From: Acidovorax sp. CF316
GTDB taxonomy: Bacteria > Pseudomonadota > Gammaproteobacteria > Burkholderiales > Burkholderiaceae_C
Assembly (NCBI RefSeq): GCF_000276605.1
Contig: NZ_AKJX01000178.1
Span: forward strand, 1 to 64,000
Length of the DNA stretch: 64,000 bases
Direction of reading: 5' to 3'
The notes beneath the pieces are model-generated. The model had not been told where the DNA came from. It did not search any database and was given only the letters and a program-made list of their open reading frames with translations. The translations under genes and the position numbers were made by a program. Numbering within the stretch: the stretch's first letter is position 1; every line of letters begins with the position of its first letter. Shown here piece after piece: positions 7,981 through 15,923 of this stretch.

Positions 7981-8841
7981 TCAAGCTCTTGCAAATGCAC
8001 TATGCAGATATTCGTCAAAGCTGGTATCCCCCCGCACAGAGTCGTCCGGCATCGCAAAACCATTGTCTATGCTGAGGCGTGTCATCCTGGCGTATGACTC
8101 AGCCGCCGCTGCCGAGAATCCCAGCGCGCGGAACGCCTCTTCCATTTGGGCGCGCGGCGTGACAACCACCTCCACGGGTCTGCCCAACACTTGAGAAACG
8201 CTTTGTGCCACGTCCCTTGGACTGTATCGCCTAGGACCTTCGACATGGCGAAGGGCCACGTCGCTCACCGAGGAAAGCAATCGTTCAGCTGCGTACTTTC
8301 CCAAGTCGCTTGGCGCCACCATCGGAATCGCCATGTCAGCGGGGATCATCGAATGCAACTGGCCTGTTTGGCTCACGGCGTCGATCTGAGCGAACCAATT
8401 GCTCATGTAGTAAGCACCGCGCTGCACGGCGGCGGGAGTGGATAACCTCCCCAGCCCCTGCTCTAGTTCCCAAAGCACGTTGAGATCCCCGATGCGATCT
8501 CCGGCCTGGGCCCCGCCGGTTGAAGCCGCAACCACCTTCTCCAGCCCCGATTCTTCCAACGCTTCCAGGATATTGGCGACCGTCTGCCGTTCCACGATAT
8601 CCGTATCCAGCGATGTGTCTGCGGGCGGATTGAGCACGAAAGCGCGGCGTCCTTGCTTGAACGCGGCCCTGAGAGAAGCAGGCTTCCAGATATCCGCCAC
8701 CAGGATCTCCGCTCCGCGTTGTTTCCATTCCTTCGCGTGCTCGGCGTGATGGGTGACGATGCCGACGGGCTCACCTCGCGCCAAAAGAGTTGAGGCCACA
8801 CCAGAGCCCACGTGACCAGTGCCTCCCATGACTACGTACAT
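7981..8841 (-). CDS. NmrA-like NAD(P)H-binding oxidoreductase or sensor
   Basis: The predicted protein has 286 residues, starting at ATG 8841 (MYVVMGGTGHVGSG). A GGAGG lying 5-10 bases upstream selects this Met over one five codons earlier. The Rossmann motif GGTGHVGSGVA (residues 6-16) and the RGEPVGIVTHH strand place it in the atypical SDR / NmrA family, which reduces quinone-type substrates or senses the NADP redox state. The active-site tyrosine pattern of classical SDRs is not conserved, as expected for this family. It is transcribed divergently from the LuxR-type response regulator, with 264 bases between the two starts. That gap includes a small inverted repeat, GACAG-ATC-CTGTC, at 8892-8904. 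Confidence 0.8.
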   Translation of the reverse strand: MYVVMGGTGHVGSGVASTLLARGEPVGIVTHHAEHAKEWKQRGAEILVADIWKPASLRAAFKQGRRAFVLNPPADTSLDTDIVERQTVANILEALEESGLEKVVAASTGGAQAGDRIGDLNVLWELEQGLGRLSTPAAVQRGAYYMSNWFAQIDAVSQTGQLHSMIPADMAIPMVAPSDLGKYAAERLLSSVSDVALRHVEGPRRYSPRDVAQSVSQVLGRPVEVVVTPRAQMEEAFRALGFSAAAAESYARMTRLSIDNGFAMPDDSVRGDTSFDEYLHSAFARA

Positions 8842-9105
8842 ATGCAGATCCTCCATAGGAAATTCAGGTGTCCATTTTTTGACCTCCTACCGACAGATCC
8901 TGTCAGCAGGTCAGGCAAATTGGTAACAGGGCGATTCCTAACGAGGGCAGCGCGACCAACCACTGAGCACGACCTTGAACCGCCAATGCTGAGCTGCCTT
9001 CGGAGTTTTCCTACATCGATATAAGAAAGCTAGGAACTGCCATAACAGTTCCGATTGATAGAGTGCTTGCGGTTTCCAACCCAAAAAATAGTTTGTGAGG
9101 GATCA

Positions 9106-9780
9106 ATGCTGCAAGCAGACTTCGAAAAACCCCGGCTCACGCAGAAGAAGGTCAGAGTGGCACTGGTGGACGATCACGCGATCGTGCGCAGGGGATTGCG
9201 CGAATACCTAGAAAGCCATGATGACATTCACATCATTGCCGAAGCAGGCAACGGTCGTGAAGCGATGAACTTGGTGCGCGACCACGCCATTGACGTGCTG
9301 GTGCTTGATCTGACGATGCCCCAGTTCAGCGGGTTGGATGCCCTGGCCAGCTTGAAGGCTCGCTCGCCAGATACAGGCATTCTCATTTTTTCGGGGATGC
9401 CAGTTTCGCAATACGCCATCACCCTTTTGCAACAGGGCGTAGATGGTTACCTCAACAAGGACTGCGATCCGGATGAGGTGGTGCGCGCTATTCGGGTCGT
9501 CGGCGAAGGTCGACGATACCTTACGAGCGAGGTGGCGGAATTGCTCGCCCAGGAGGTTCTGAAGCCGAAGCCAAGCCTCCCCCACGAGTCGCTGAAGGCG
9601 CGGGAGTTTCAGATTTTCTTGAAGCTCGCTCAGGGACAGGACGTCGGTGAGATTGGAAAAATGCTTAACTTGAGCACCAAGACAGTAAGCACCTATCGCA
9701 CCAGAACCTTGAAGAAACTCGGGCTCGACAGCAATAGCGAAGTGACCTACTACGCGCTAAAGCACGGCCTCATCGACTGA
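9106..9780 (+). CDS. NarL/LuxR-family response regulator, orphan
   Basis: The predicted protein has 224 residues from ATG 9106, preceded by GAGGGATC. The N-terminal receiver domain has acidic residues D22 and D23 (VDDH), the phosphoacceptor D68 (VLVLDLTMP) and the conserved K of YLNKD. The C-terminal GerE helix-turn-helix (about residues 155-215) reads EIGKMLNLSTKTVSTYRTRT. The protein should bind DNA as a phosphorylation-triggered dimer. No histidine kinase is adjacent, so its partner is unknown. The divergent NmrA-like gene and the convergent DUF3606 gene are its only immediate neighbours. Confidence 0.87.
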   Translation: MLQADFEKPRLTQKKVRVALVDDHAIVRRGLREYLESHDDIHIIAEAGNGREAMNLVRDHAIDVLVLDLTMPQFSGLDALASLKARSPDTGILIFSGMPVSQYAITLLQQGVDGYLNKDCDPDEVVRAIRVVGEGRRYLTSEVAELLAQEVLKPKPSLPHESLKAREFQIFLKLAQGQDVGEIGKMLNLSTKTVSTYRTRTLKKLGLDSNSEVTYYALKHGLID

Positions 9781-9797
9781 CGGGGCATCTCTTGAGA

Positions 9798-9828
9798 GCC
9801 GTGCGAATTCGCAAGGGCGAAGCACGGC
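9798..9828. terminator. Hairpin between convergent genes
   Basis: Outer arms GCCGTGC (9798-9804) and GCACGGC (9822-9828) enclose an inner stem TTCGC/GCGAA around an AAGG loop, with a three-base bulge. It lies between the stop of the response regulator and the end of the convergent DUF3606 gene, so it could stop transcription from both sides. There is no T-tract, so intrinsic termination is uncertain. Confidence 0.4.
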
Positions 9829-9850
9829 CTCACTGCCGCTTGGGGGCCAG

Positions 9851-10060
9851 CTATTTGGAGCCTGACTGTTGCACCCGATCAGCGTTTGTTGAACTTCGCG
9901 CTCCCTTGAGATGCAGCTCAATGTCGGTCGCCTTGTCTCCAACCTGGGCAACTGCGTTCTTCAGCTGTTCTTCAGTCGTGTCGAGCTCACGCTTCCAACG
10001 AGCCAGTGATGCGGCGTCGTTTACGTCAATGCGATCTGGTTGAGGGTTCGATTGCGCCAT
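9851..10060 (-). CDS. DUF3606 family small protein
   Basis: The predicted protein has 69 residues (MAQSNPQPDRIDVNDAASLA). The core, with DRIDVND, a conserved W (RWKRELDTTEEQLKNAVAQV) and a short VGDKATDIELHLKG tail, matches the DUF3606 pattern of short stress-associated proteins common in Proteobacteria. An AAGGAC ribosome site precedes ATG 10060. Function is unknown. It is convergent with the LuxR-type regulator and separated from it by a hairpin. Confidence 0.72.
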   Translation of the reverse strand: MAQSNPQPDRIDVNDAASLARWKRELDTTEEQLKNAVAQVGDKATDIELHLKGARSSTNADRVQQSGSK

Positions 10061-10422
10061 CGGTATGTCCTTTCTGGTTGGTCTACCGTTTCAAATGCTA
10101 GCCCTGTGAACCGGCTCGCAATGTAGGCGAGTAGCATATTTACCTTCTGCAATGGATGAGTTCGGTTGGACCGCACCGACCGTCGTTGCGAGTTAAGTTG
10201 AACTGAAAATCCATTGGATGGTTCCCTCGACTCAATGCGTGAATGTGCTGTGCACAAGGAGCGACGCAATATCCAAGGCGGATGCGAAATCGCCCGTTCG
10301 TCTGGATATGCGCCGAGTGCTGGCAGACCAAACTTGGAATCATCAAGGGCAGGCGCAGCCGGTCTTCCAAATAGCCACGTCAACGGCTGAGCCTGGATTT
10401 CGGAAGTGATGCGCCAGCGCAG
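10061..10422. other. Intergenic region, nothing recognised
   Basis: This stretch lies upstream of the DUF3606 gene and downstream of the alpha/beta hydrolase gene, both on the minus strand. Short frames on both strands have no recognisable motifs or ribosome sites. I see no clear terminator or promoter. Confidence 0.4.
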
Positions 10423-11331
10423 TCAGCCTTTGCCCCTGACGAGTTCCAGCACCGCCATGGCGAATTCCTGTGGTGCTTCTTGCGGAAGGTTGTGACCGAC
10501 GCCGTCCAGGATCCGATGGCCGTGCAGAGCGCTGAAGCGTGCTGCATGTACCGACGTCTCCGCCGGCGGACGCACTCCGTCGTCGGCGCCATCCAAGGTG
10601 ATAGATGGAACGGTGATGACGGGTTGCTGGGCAAGCTTCGCTTCGATGCCGGCATAGGCCGGATCACCCGGCACCAAGGCGTAGCGGTGCCGGTACGAGT
10701 GGATTACCACTTCGACGAAATCCGGGTTGTCGAAGGCTGCAGCGCTCTGCTCGAAAGTGGCATCATCGAAGCGCCAGGTCGGTGACCACAGTTGCCACAA
10801 CAGCTTCGCCAAAGGGCCGCGGTTTTGCTTCAGCCCCGCATGGCCACGCTCGCTGTGGAAGTAGTACTGGTACCAAAGCCTCAGCTCCTTTTCAGGCTCT
10901 TCTGGCACTAGGGCCTTGGCAATGTTTTGGATGTTGTAGCTGTTCACGGACACCAGGCCTGCACATCGCTCGGGCCAGAGAGCGGCAACGACACACGCGG
11001 CGCGGCCACCCCAGTCGTAACCGGCAAGATAAGTACGATCGATCTTTAGCGCGTCTAGAAAGGCGAGCAGGTCGGCTCCTAGCGCTGCCTGCTCGCCTGA
11101 CCGCACGGTGGCCGTGTGCAGAAAGCGTGTGGAGCCATATCCACGCAGATATGGGACAAGCACGCGACAGCCGGCCTCGGCCAGGAGCGGAGCGACCTCT
11201 TGATAGCTATGGATGTCATACGGAAATCCGTGCATCAACACCACCGGCGGCCCATCGGCAGGGCCTTGTTCGACGTATGCAATGTTTAGAACTCCGGCCT
11301 GGACAGTGCGTGGGGGTTTCATGCGATCCAT
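10423..11331 (-). CDS. Alpha/beta hydrolase, epoxide hydrolase / haloalkane dehalogenase-like
   Basis: The predicted protein has 302 residues from ATG 11331 (MDRMKPPRTV). AAGGAG six bases before this ATG decides the start over a frame 19 codons longer. The oxyanion motif HGFP (34-37), an aspartate nucleophile D106 in AGYDWGGR, and a late His (about H280 in DGVGHNLPQE) form an Asp-His catalytic set. That is typical of epoxide hydrolases, haloacetate and haloalkane dehalogenases, rather than serine esterases. The substrate cannot be read from sequence. It is followed by the exonuclease VII-like operon on the same strand, which ends 37 bases upstream of its start; read-through is possible but functional linkage is not obvious. 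Confidence 0.82.
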   Translation of the reverse strand: MDRMKPPRTVQAGVLNIAYVEQGPADGPPVVLMHGFPYDIHSYQEVAPLLAEAGCRVLVPYLRGYGSTRFLHTATVRSGEQAALGADLLAFLDALKIDRTYLAGYDWGGRAACVVAALWPERCAGLVSVNSYNIQNIAKALVPEEPEKELRLWYQYYFHSERGHAGLKQNRGPLAKLLWQLWSPTWRFDDATFEQSAAAFDNPDFVEVVIHSYRHRYALVPGDPAYAGIEAKLAQQPVITVPSITLDGADDGVRPPAETSVHAARFSALHGHRILDGVGHNLPQEAPQEFAMAVLELVRGKG

Positions 11332-11368
11332 GGGTGTCTCCTTTACAGCCGCATTGCACAGGCTGGCG

Positions 11369-11638
11369 CTAAAAGGGAATGTCGTCATCAGTGCCAGGTG
11401 CGGCAGCGGATGTCGAAGCAGCCTTCGCAGAGTTTGAAGTTGGCGGTTCTGCGGCGGAGTTCAAAGCCGTTTCAAGTGCTTTTTCCACCGCGTCGATGCG
11501 CGTCTGGCATACCTTGTACGCAGCAACCGATTCCTCAACGATGCGAAGAAGATCATCGATGTTTGGTTCAGTCTGCTTGCGCAGGGTCTGGGCATGCGCT
11601 TGCAACACCCCATATGATTTCTTGAACGTTTCGCTCAT
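11369..11638 (-). CDS. xseB: Exonuclease VII small subunit-like protein
   Basis: The predicted protein has 89 residues. The N-terminal helical half (FKKSYGVLQAHAQTLRKQTE, PNIDDLLRIVEESVAAYKVC) matches the XseB fold, two helices that wrap the large subunit. The Ala/Ser-rich tail ending DDDIPF is longer and more acidic than in canonical XseB and resembles single-stranded DNA-binding protein tails. Its start overlaps the xseA-like stop by four bases (ATGA, 11635-11638), so the two subunits are translationally coupled. It probably acts with the neighbouring large subunit on single-stranded DNA. Confidence 0.8.
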   Translation of the reverse strand: MSETFKKSYGVLQAHAQTLRKQTEPNIDDLLRIVEESVAAYKVCQTRIDAVEKALETALNSAAEPPTSNSAKAASTSAAAPGTDDDIPF

Positions 11639-13368
11639 GGCTTGTCTTCCTTGCGCAGCGTCGCGCTGCGCGTGCCGTCTCTGAATTGGATGGTGACCTT
11701 GGCACCAGCGCTGGTCGCACTGGTAACTGCCTTGCCAGCAGCATCACGCACCAGCGCAAAGCCACGGCTCAAAGTCTTTGCGGGTCCTTGCCCAGCGATC
11801 TCTCGGATGAGCGCCTGTGCTGCGACCCTGGCTTCCGCCACTGTCTTGTGCGCTTGCGGTCCTACCTCTGCAAACGCATTGGAGGCAGCATCTTTCATAT
11901 GGCGCACGTCAGCCGCAGCCCGGTCGAGCACAAAGGTTTTGTCTGCTTTGATCGTGGCCCGTGCTGTCTGCAGGGTTTGCCGCGCTTCACTGCGTATTTC
12001 AGCCATTAGCGCGGGCACCTGGTTGCGGGCCCAACCCAGTTGGTGCGTTGCCATGCGACGCACATCGACCATGCTCCGCTCGGTCTGCTCGGCGCCGTTT
12101 CGCACGGCCTGCACTGCATCGAGCTGCAGTTGCGCCAACATCTCGGTAGTGCGCTGCCGGCTGCGAGCAATCTCCTGCCTGGCTCCCGCCTCTATAGCAG
12201 TGAAGTTCTCGAAGAAGATTCGCCGCGCGCTGCCCATGGCGTGCGTAGCTTCGCGGATGATGTCGTCGAACAAGCTCTTGGCTTCCTGGGCTCGTAGCAG
12301 AATGAGTCGCTCAATGCCCGCGATGACCTTGGAAGGGGTGTCAAATCGGATATTGGCAACCTCGTCGAGCACGGTGTTGTCTCGCTCGTGCCCTATGCCA
12401 GTGAGCACGGGGACATCCAGTTCGCAGACGGCGCGCACTAGCGCATAGTCATTGAGCCAAGCCATGTCGTTGATAGCCCCACCACCGCGGATGATGGCCA
12501 CGGCGTCGGGGTGCAAGCCCTCTTGATCCATGCGCTCCAGCGCGCCAAGCAACTCCATGCGGATCTCTGCAGCAGCACCATCGCCCTGAAATCGACTGTG
12601 GACATATACGAACCGGCAGATTCCACTGGCCTCCAGCCGCTTCGCCTCAGCTTGGAAGTCGCCCAAGCCGGCTCCCCCCTCCGGTGCCACGACCAGGACC
12701 AGGTAGTAATCCCACGGACTTGGCAACTGTCGATTCAGTTCGAACAAGCCCTCGTGCTGCAAGCGCTCGCGGATTTCACGCTTGCGGGCCTCCAAGTCAC
12801 CCAGCGTGTAGTCAGAGTCGATGGCATCGACCTCGATGCTGAAACCGAACTGCGGCTTGAACACGGGCCGTGCACGCACCAGCAGTTTGATACCTGGCCC
12901 GATCTGGGCGCCGGTCGCCGACTCGAACTTGGGGAGAATCTGGCTGGCCGTACTGGCCCAGATGACAGCATTGGCCTTGGCGGTGATGACGCCCGAAACG
13001 TCGCGCTCGGAGACTTCAAGGTACACATGGCCGTTGCGAATCCGCGTATCCACCACCTCCACGAGCGTCCAGACCCCGGCTTTGAAAGCCTGCGCTACCG
13101 CCCCCGAGACGCCTTGCAGCAACTGAGACAGCGATACCCCCTTCTTTTCAGGGACCGCCAAGCCGCTGGACGCGGTCGGGGAAGGCGCCAGCAAATCACG
13201 CGAGACTACGGGTGCCGGCACATCTGCAGCAGGCAACCACTGCGCGAACGGCGCCAGTTCGCGGCCCTCGGGCACATACCACTGCCGGCGAGTCGGATCC
13301 CAACGTGCGCCCAGCGCTTTGACGCGGTCTTTGTCCGCAAATGATGATACAAGGTAGGTGTCGGTCAT
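11635..13368 (-). CDS. xseA: Exonuclease VII large subunit with N-terminal DUF5710 domain
   Basis: The predicted protein has 577 residues from ATG 13368, which overlaps the stop of the upstream zinc-ribbon gene. Residues 1-47 (SFADKDRVKALGARWDPTRR, QWYVPEGRELAPFAQWLP) are a DUF5710 domain, typical of plasmid and conjugative-element proteins. An OB-fold (about 95-180) follows, then the exonuclease VII catalytic core. RGGG (294-297) and GHERD (326-330) supply the Arg, His and Asp needed in the E. coli enzyme, where the second motif is GHETD. A long Ala/Glu/Arg coiled coil (about 355-520) and a C-terminal segment complete the fold. Canonical XseA lacks DUF5710, so this looks like an accessory paralogue, possibly from a mobile element. 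It likely degrades or trims single-stranded DNA. Confidence 0.85.
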   Translation of the reverse strand: MTDTYLVSSFADKDRVKALGARWDPTRRQWYVPEGRELAPFAQWLPAADVPAPVVSRDLLAPSPTASSGLAVPEKKGVSLSQLLQGVSGAVAQAFKAGVWTLVEVVDTRIRNGHVYLEVSERDVSGVITAKANAVIWASTASQILPKFESATGAQIGPGIKLLVRARPVFKPQFGFSIEVDAIDSDYTLGDLEARKREIRERLQHEGLFELNRQLPSPWDYYLVLVVAPEGGAGLGDFQAEAKRLEASGICRFVYVHSRFQGDGAAAEIRMELLGALERMDQEGLHPDAVAIIRGGGAINDMAWLNDYALVRAVCELDVPVLTGIGHERDNTVLDEVANIRFDTPSKVIAGIERLILLRAQEAKSLFDDIIREATHAMGSARRIFFENFTAIEAGARQEIARSRQRTTEMLAQLQLDAVQAVRNGAEQTERSMVDVRRMATHQLGWARNQVPALMAEIRSEARQTLQTARATIKADKTFVLDRAAADVRHMKDAASNAFAEVGPQAHKTVAEARVAAQALIREIAGQGPAKTLSRGFALVRDAAGKAVTSATSAGAKVTIQFRDGTRSATLRKEDKP

Positions 13369-13625
13369 GCCGCTGCAGACACTGGCGGGGGCGCATCCGA
13401 TGCGCCTAGCCGCCAGGCATCCAGGTCGGTGAACTCTCGCGTGCATCCCGAGCACAACAAACGCTCGCCGTAGCGCATCGAGCCCTGTGCATCGCGTTCA
13501 ACCACTCTGCGGTAGTTGGTAGATCCACAGTAGCCACAGCGATTGATGGGGGCAGTCTGATCGGTTTCCATCGTTGAGCTCTTATACAGAAATCTGCCTT
13601 TCAGGCACTTCGGGCATTGCAGCAT
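13365..13625 (-). CDS. Zinc-ribbon protein coupled to the exonuclease VII-like genes
   Basis: About 86 residues if translation begins at ATG 13625 (MLQCPKCLKG), where AAGGT lies upstream; a longer start at 13670 cannot be excluded. Three CxxC pairs (QCPKC, RCGYCG, LLCSGC) indicate zinc binding. The remainder (YRRVVERDAQGSMRYGERLL, CTREFTDLDAWRLG) is basic and aromatic. The stop overlaps the xseA-like start by four bases, so it is the first gene of a three-gene operon with xseA and xseB. A DNA- or protein-binding accessory role is inferred. The operon is transcribed away from imuA, with the LexA box in the shared upstream region. Confidence 0.62.
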   Translation of the reverse strand: MLQCPKCLKGRFLYKSSTMETDQTAPINRCGYCGSTNYRRVVERDAQGSMRYGERLLCSGCTREFTDLDAWRLGASDAPPPVSAAA

Positions 13626-13813
13626 GCTGACCTTGCACCAGGGTTTCGTCCGCACGCTCCGCTTGGTCATCGCAAATTTTTTCCACGCTGATGGTTCTTT
13701 TGATCCTCCAGCGCAGACGCTGATTTCCCCGCTATCGATTTGGGTGCGAACCGCTCGCAATGGCCTTCAACCGCCGTCGGAACCCTCTTTCCATGTCAGT
13801 AAGTCTGTCCATA

Positions 13814-13833
13814 TACTGTATTTAATTACAGTA
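13814..13833. promoter_or_regulatory. LexA (SOS) box
   Basis: TACTGTATTTAATTACAGTA contains CTGT-N8-ACAG, the full LexA consensus, with matching TA flanks. It overlaps a likely -10 (TATACT, 13812-13817) of the imuA promoter and ends 7 bases before the imuA ATG, so LexA binding should block transcription until DNA damage. It lies about 190 bases upstream of the divergent zinc-ribbon/xseA operon, which might also respond. Confidence 0.92.
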
Positions 13834-13840
13834 TTTTGCC

Positions 13841-14494
13841 ATGCCTGCCGCTCGCGCTTCCCAGCCCTTCGACAATCAGAGTCTGCCCATCTCGGTGCGG
13901 GAGTCAGTGTGGCTGGGCGACGACCTGGTGCACGAAGGCCACCCGACAATCTCTACGGGTTTTGACCTGCTGGACGCCTCCCTGCCGGGTGGTGGCTGGC
14001 CCACACGCGCCCTGACCGAGGTCCTCACGGCCCAAGCACCGCTGTGCGAATGGCGCCTGCTGGGCCGATGCTTGCCCAGCCTGGTCCAGAATGGCGGCCA
14101 GATACTGCTCGTTGCCCCACCCCAGCAGCCCCATGCAGGTGGCCTGGCTCAGCTCGGGGTGCCCGCCGACCAGATCGTCTGGATCCAGGCCAAGACTCCA
14201 GCCGAGCGCTTGTGGGTGACGGAGCAATTGGTGAAGTCCAATCCCCGCGGAGCGGTGCTGTCCTGGCTCCCCCAGGTCCGCGCGGACCAGATCAGGCGCC
14301 TGCAGGTGCACGCCCAGTCCTGTCAGTCGCCCGTCTTTCTCTTTCGGCCCTTGAACGCGCAGCGAGAGGCCTCGCCGGCGCCACTGCGCACCCTGGTGTC
14401 GCTCGGCACAGGCTGGAACATGTGCGCATCCTCAAGCGCCGTGGCACGCCATGCCCCGGTGTGCTGGAACTGCAGGCCATCCCCGGCCGCCTGA
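13841..14494 (+). CDS. imuA: ImuA (RecA-like mutasome protein), apparently frameshifted
   Basis: In the frame from ATG 13841 the protein has 217 residues. PTISTGFDLLDASLPGGGWP is the diagnostic ImuA start of the RecA-like domain, followed by LTEVLTAQAPLCEWRLLG, GGQILLVAPPQQPHAGGLAQ and FLFRPLNAQREASPAPLRTL. Beyond residue about 193 the frame becomes unlike ImuA. In the -1 frame the expected continuation VRILKRRGTPCPGVLELQAI appears, then GRLSQVLPPRL, and it runs to a stop at 14634. A one-base loss near 14420-14424 explains this. The last 50 or so residues are therefore lost or the assembly has an indel. ImuA normally supports ImuB and DnaE2 in SOS mutagenesis. Confidence 0.8.
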   Translation: MPAARASQPFDNQSLPISVRESVWLGDDLVHEGHPTISTGFDLLDASLPGGGWPTRALTEVLTAQAPLCEWRLLGRCLPSLVQNGGQILLVAPPQQPHAGGLAQLGVPADQIVWIQAKTPAERLWVTEQLVKSNPRGAVLSWLPQVRADQIRRLQVHAQSCQSPVFLFRPLNAQREASPAPLRTLVSLGTGWNMCASSSAVARHAPVCWNCRPSPAA

Positions 14495-14569
14495 GCCAGG
14501 TGCTGCCGCCGCGACTGCACCGCCTGGACACCGATTTCGCCATCCCCCTGCGCAGAGAGGAGGCCACCG

Positions 14570-15895
14570 ATGATCGGCATCTGGGTCGCACTGCTACCGC
14601 ACAAGACCAGCACCGAGTCCTGCACCGCCATTGACCTGCCTTCCCTGGCTGTTTGGGCGCTGCAGTTCTCTCCGAGGGTGGCGGTGCGCGAAGAGGTGGT
14701 CTTGGTGGAGGTGGGAGCCAGCGCACGCCTGTTCGGCGGCCTGTCGCACCTGCGTGGGCGCATCGAGTCGGAGGCCAGTGAGTTGGGCGTTGAAGCTTTC
14801 GCCTGGGCCCCGACTGGCATGGCCGCGCTGGCTCTGGTGCGCTCGCGCGTGGTGGATGGCTTTGCAGGCCCGCTGCCATCCATCCTCGACAAACTACCGC
14901 TGGAAACGATCACCGCGGTGGCGCGCCATCAGTGCACGCTGCACCGCCTCGGATCACGCACGCTGGGTGATGTACGCAAGCTGCCCCGGGGTGGCCTGGG
15001 CCGGCGCTTCGACAAGGAGCTGCTTCACTGCCTGGACCAGGCCTACGGACTGCGTCCGGAGGTCTGCGAGTGGCAGCAGTTGCCCGAGACCTTCAGTGCC
15101 CGCCTGGAGTTCATGTTCCGCGTCGAAAACGCGATGGCGCTGATGTTCGGCGCCCGTCGCTTGTTGCTCCAGATGTCCGGCTGGCTCGCGGCCAGGCACA
15201 TGGGCGTCACCTCGTTCACGTTGCGCTGGGCCCATGACGCGATGCGCGCCAAGACCGCAGGGACTGGCGGCGAGATCACCGTACGCACCGCGGAGGCCAC
15301 GCAGAACGTGGACCACCTGGGCCGCCTGCTCAGCGAGCACCTAGCCAAAGTCGAGCTGCTGGCACCCGCTGGCGACATCGAGCTGCTTGCTTCCGAGACC
15401 ATCCCCATCAAGCAGGAGAGCAAGTCACTGCTGCCTGAGACGATCCGCCAAGGCGAAGCCACGTCCCTGGTCTTGGAGCGCGTGCAGGCCCGACTGGGCA
15501 AGGATCGCGTGGTGCGTCCTGTCCTGAATGCCGACCACCGCCCAGAATGGATGCAGTGCTGGCAAGGTGCGGAGATGGCACGTCCACGCGCTGCACCCGA
15601 CTGCCACGAGTTGCCACTGCCCGCATGGGTGCTGCCCGAACCGATGCGCTTGGCCGAGCGGGAGCACCGTCCGATATACCAAGGCCAACTGCAGTTGCTG
15701 CTGGGCCCCGACCGCGTGGAAGGCGGCTGGTGGCACCGAGAGTCCTCGACGGCTGCAGGTGCACCGGGCGGCCAGCTCAACGTGCAACGCGACTACTGGA
15801 TCGCCTTGAGCCGGCATGCCGGAGTGCTGTGGATCTTCCAGCGCCGCTTGGCCGAGGACGAGACAGGCTGGTTCCTTCACGGCCTGTACGCCTGA
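14570..15895 (+). CDS. imuB: ImuB, inactive Y-family polymerase-like protein
   Basis: The predicted protein has 441 residues from ATG 14570, behind a strong GAGAGGAGG ribosome site. It has the Y-family scaffold (LVEVGASARLFGGLSHLRGR, GVEAFAWAPTGMAALALVRS). The acidic DxD and SxDE catalytic residues of DinB-type polymerases are absent, as in other ImuB proteins. ImuB is the hub that binds ImuA, DnaE2 and the beta clamp during SOS mutagenesis. The little-finger and C-terminal parts end at a compact WFLHGLYA. It overlaps the shifted frame of imuA by 65 bases and precedes dnaE2 by 28 bases, so the cassette is transcribed from the LexA-controlled promoter. Confidence 0.9.
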   Translation: MIGIWVALLPHKTSTESCTAIDLPSLAVWALQFSPRVAVREEVVLVEVGASARLFGGLSHLRGRIESEASELGVEAFAWAPTGMAALALVRSRVVDGFAGPLPSILDKLPLETITAVARHQCTLHRLGSRTLGDVRKLPRGGLGRRFDKELLHCLDQAYGLRPEVCEWQQLPETFSARLEFMFRVENAMALMFGARRLLLQMSGWLAARHMGVTSFTLRWAHDAMRAKTAGTGGEITVRTAEATQNVDHLGRLLSEHLAKVELLAPAGDIELLASETIPIKQESKSLLPETIRQGEATSLVLERVQARLGKDRVVRPVLNADHRPEWMQCWQGAEMARPRAAPDCHELPLPAWVLPEPMRLAEREHRPIYQGQLQLLLGPDRVEGGWWHRESSTAAGAPGGQLNVQRDYWIALSRHAGVLWIFQRRLAEDETGWFLHGLYA

Positions 15896-15923
15896 ACGAT
15901 GCATCGACCTCCAGGCAACAGTC

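Noticed and set aside
9760-9832. 13-base direct repeat AAGCACGGCCTCA at 9760-9772 and 9820-9832
   Set aside because: The second copy is part of a hairpin and the first is coding; no sign of insertion or recombination around it.
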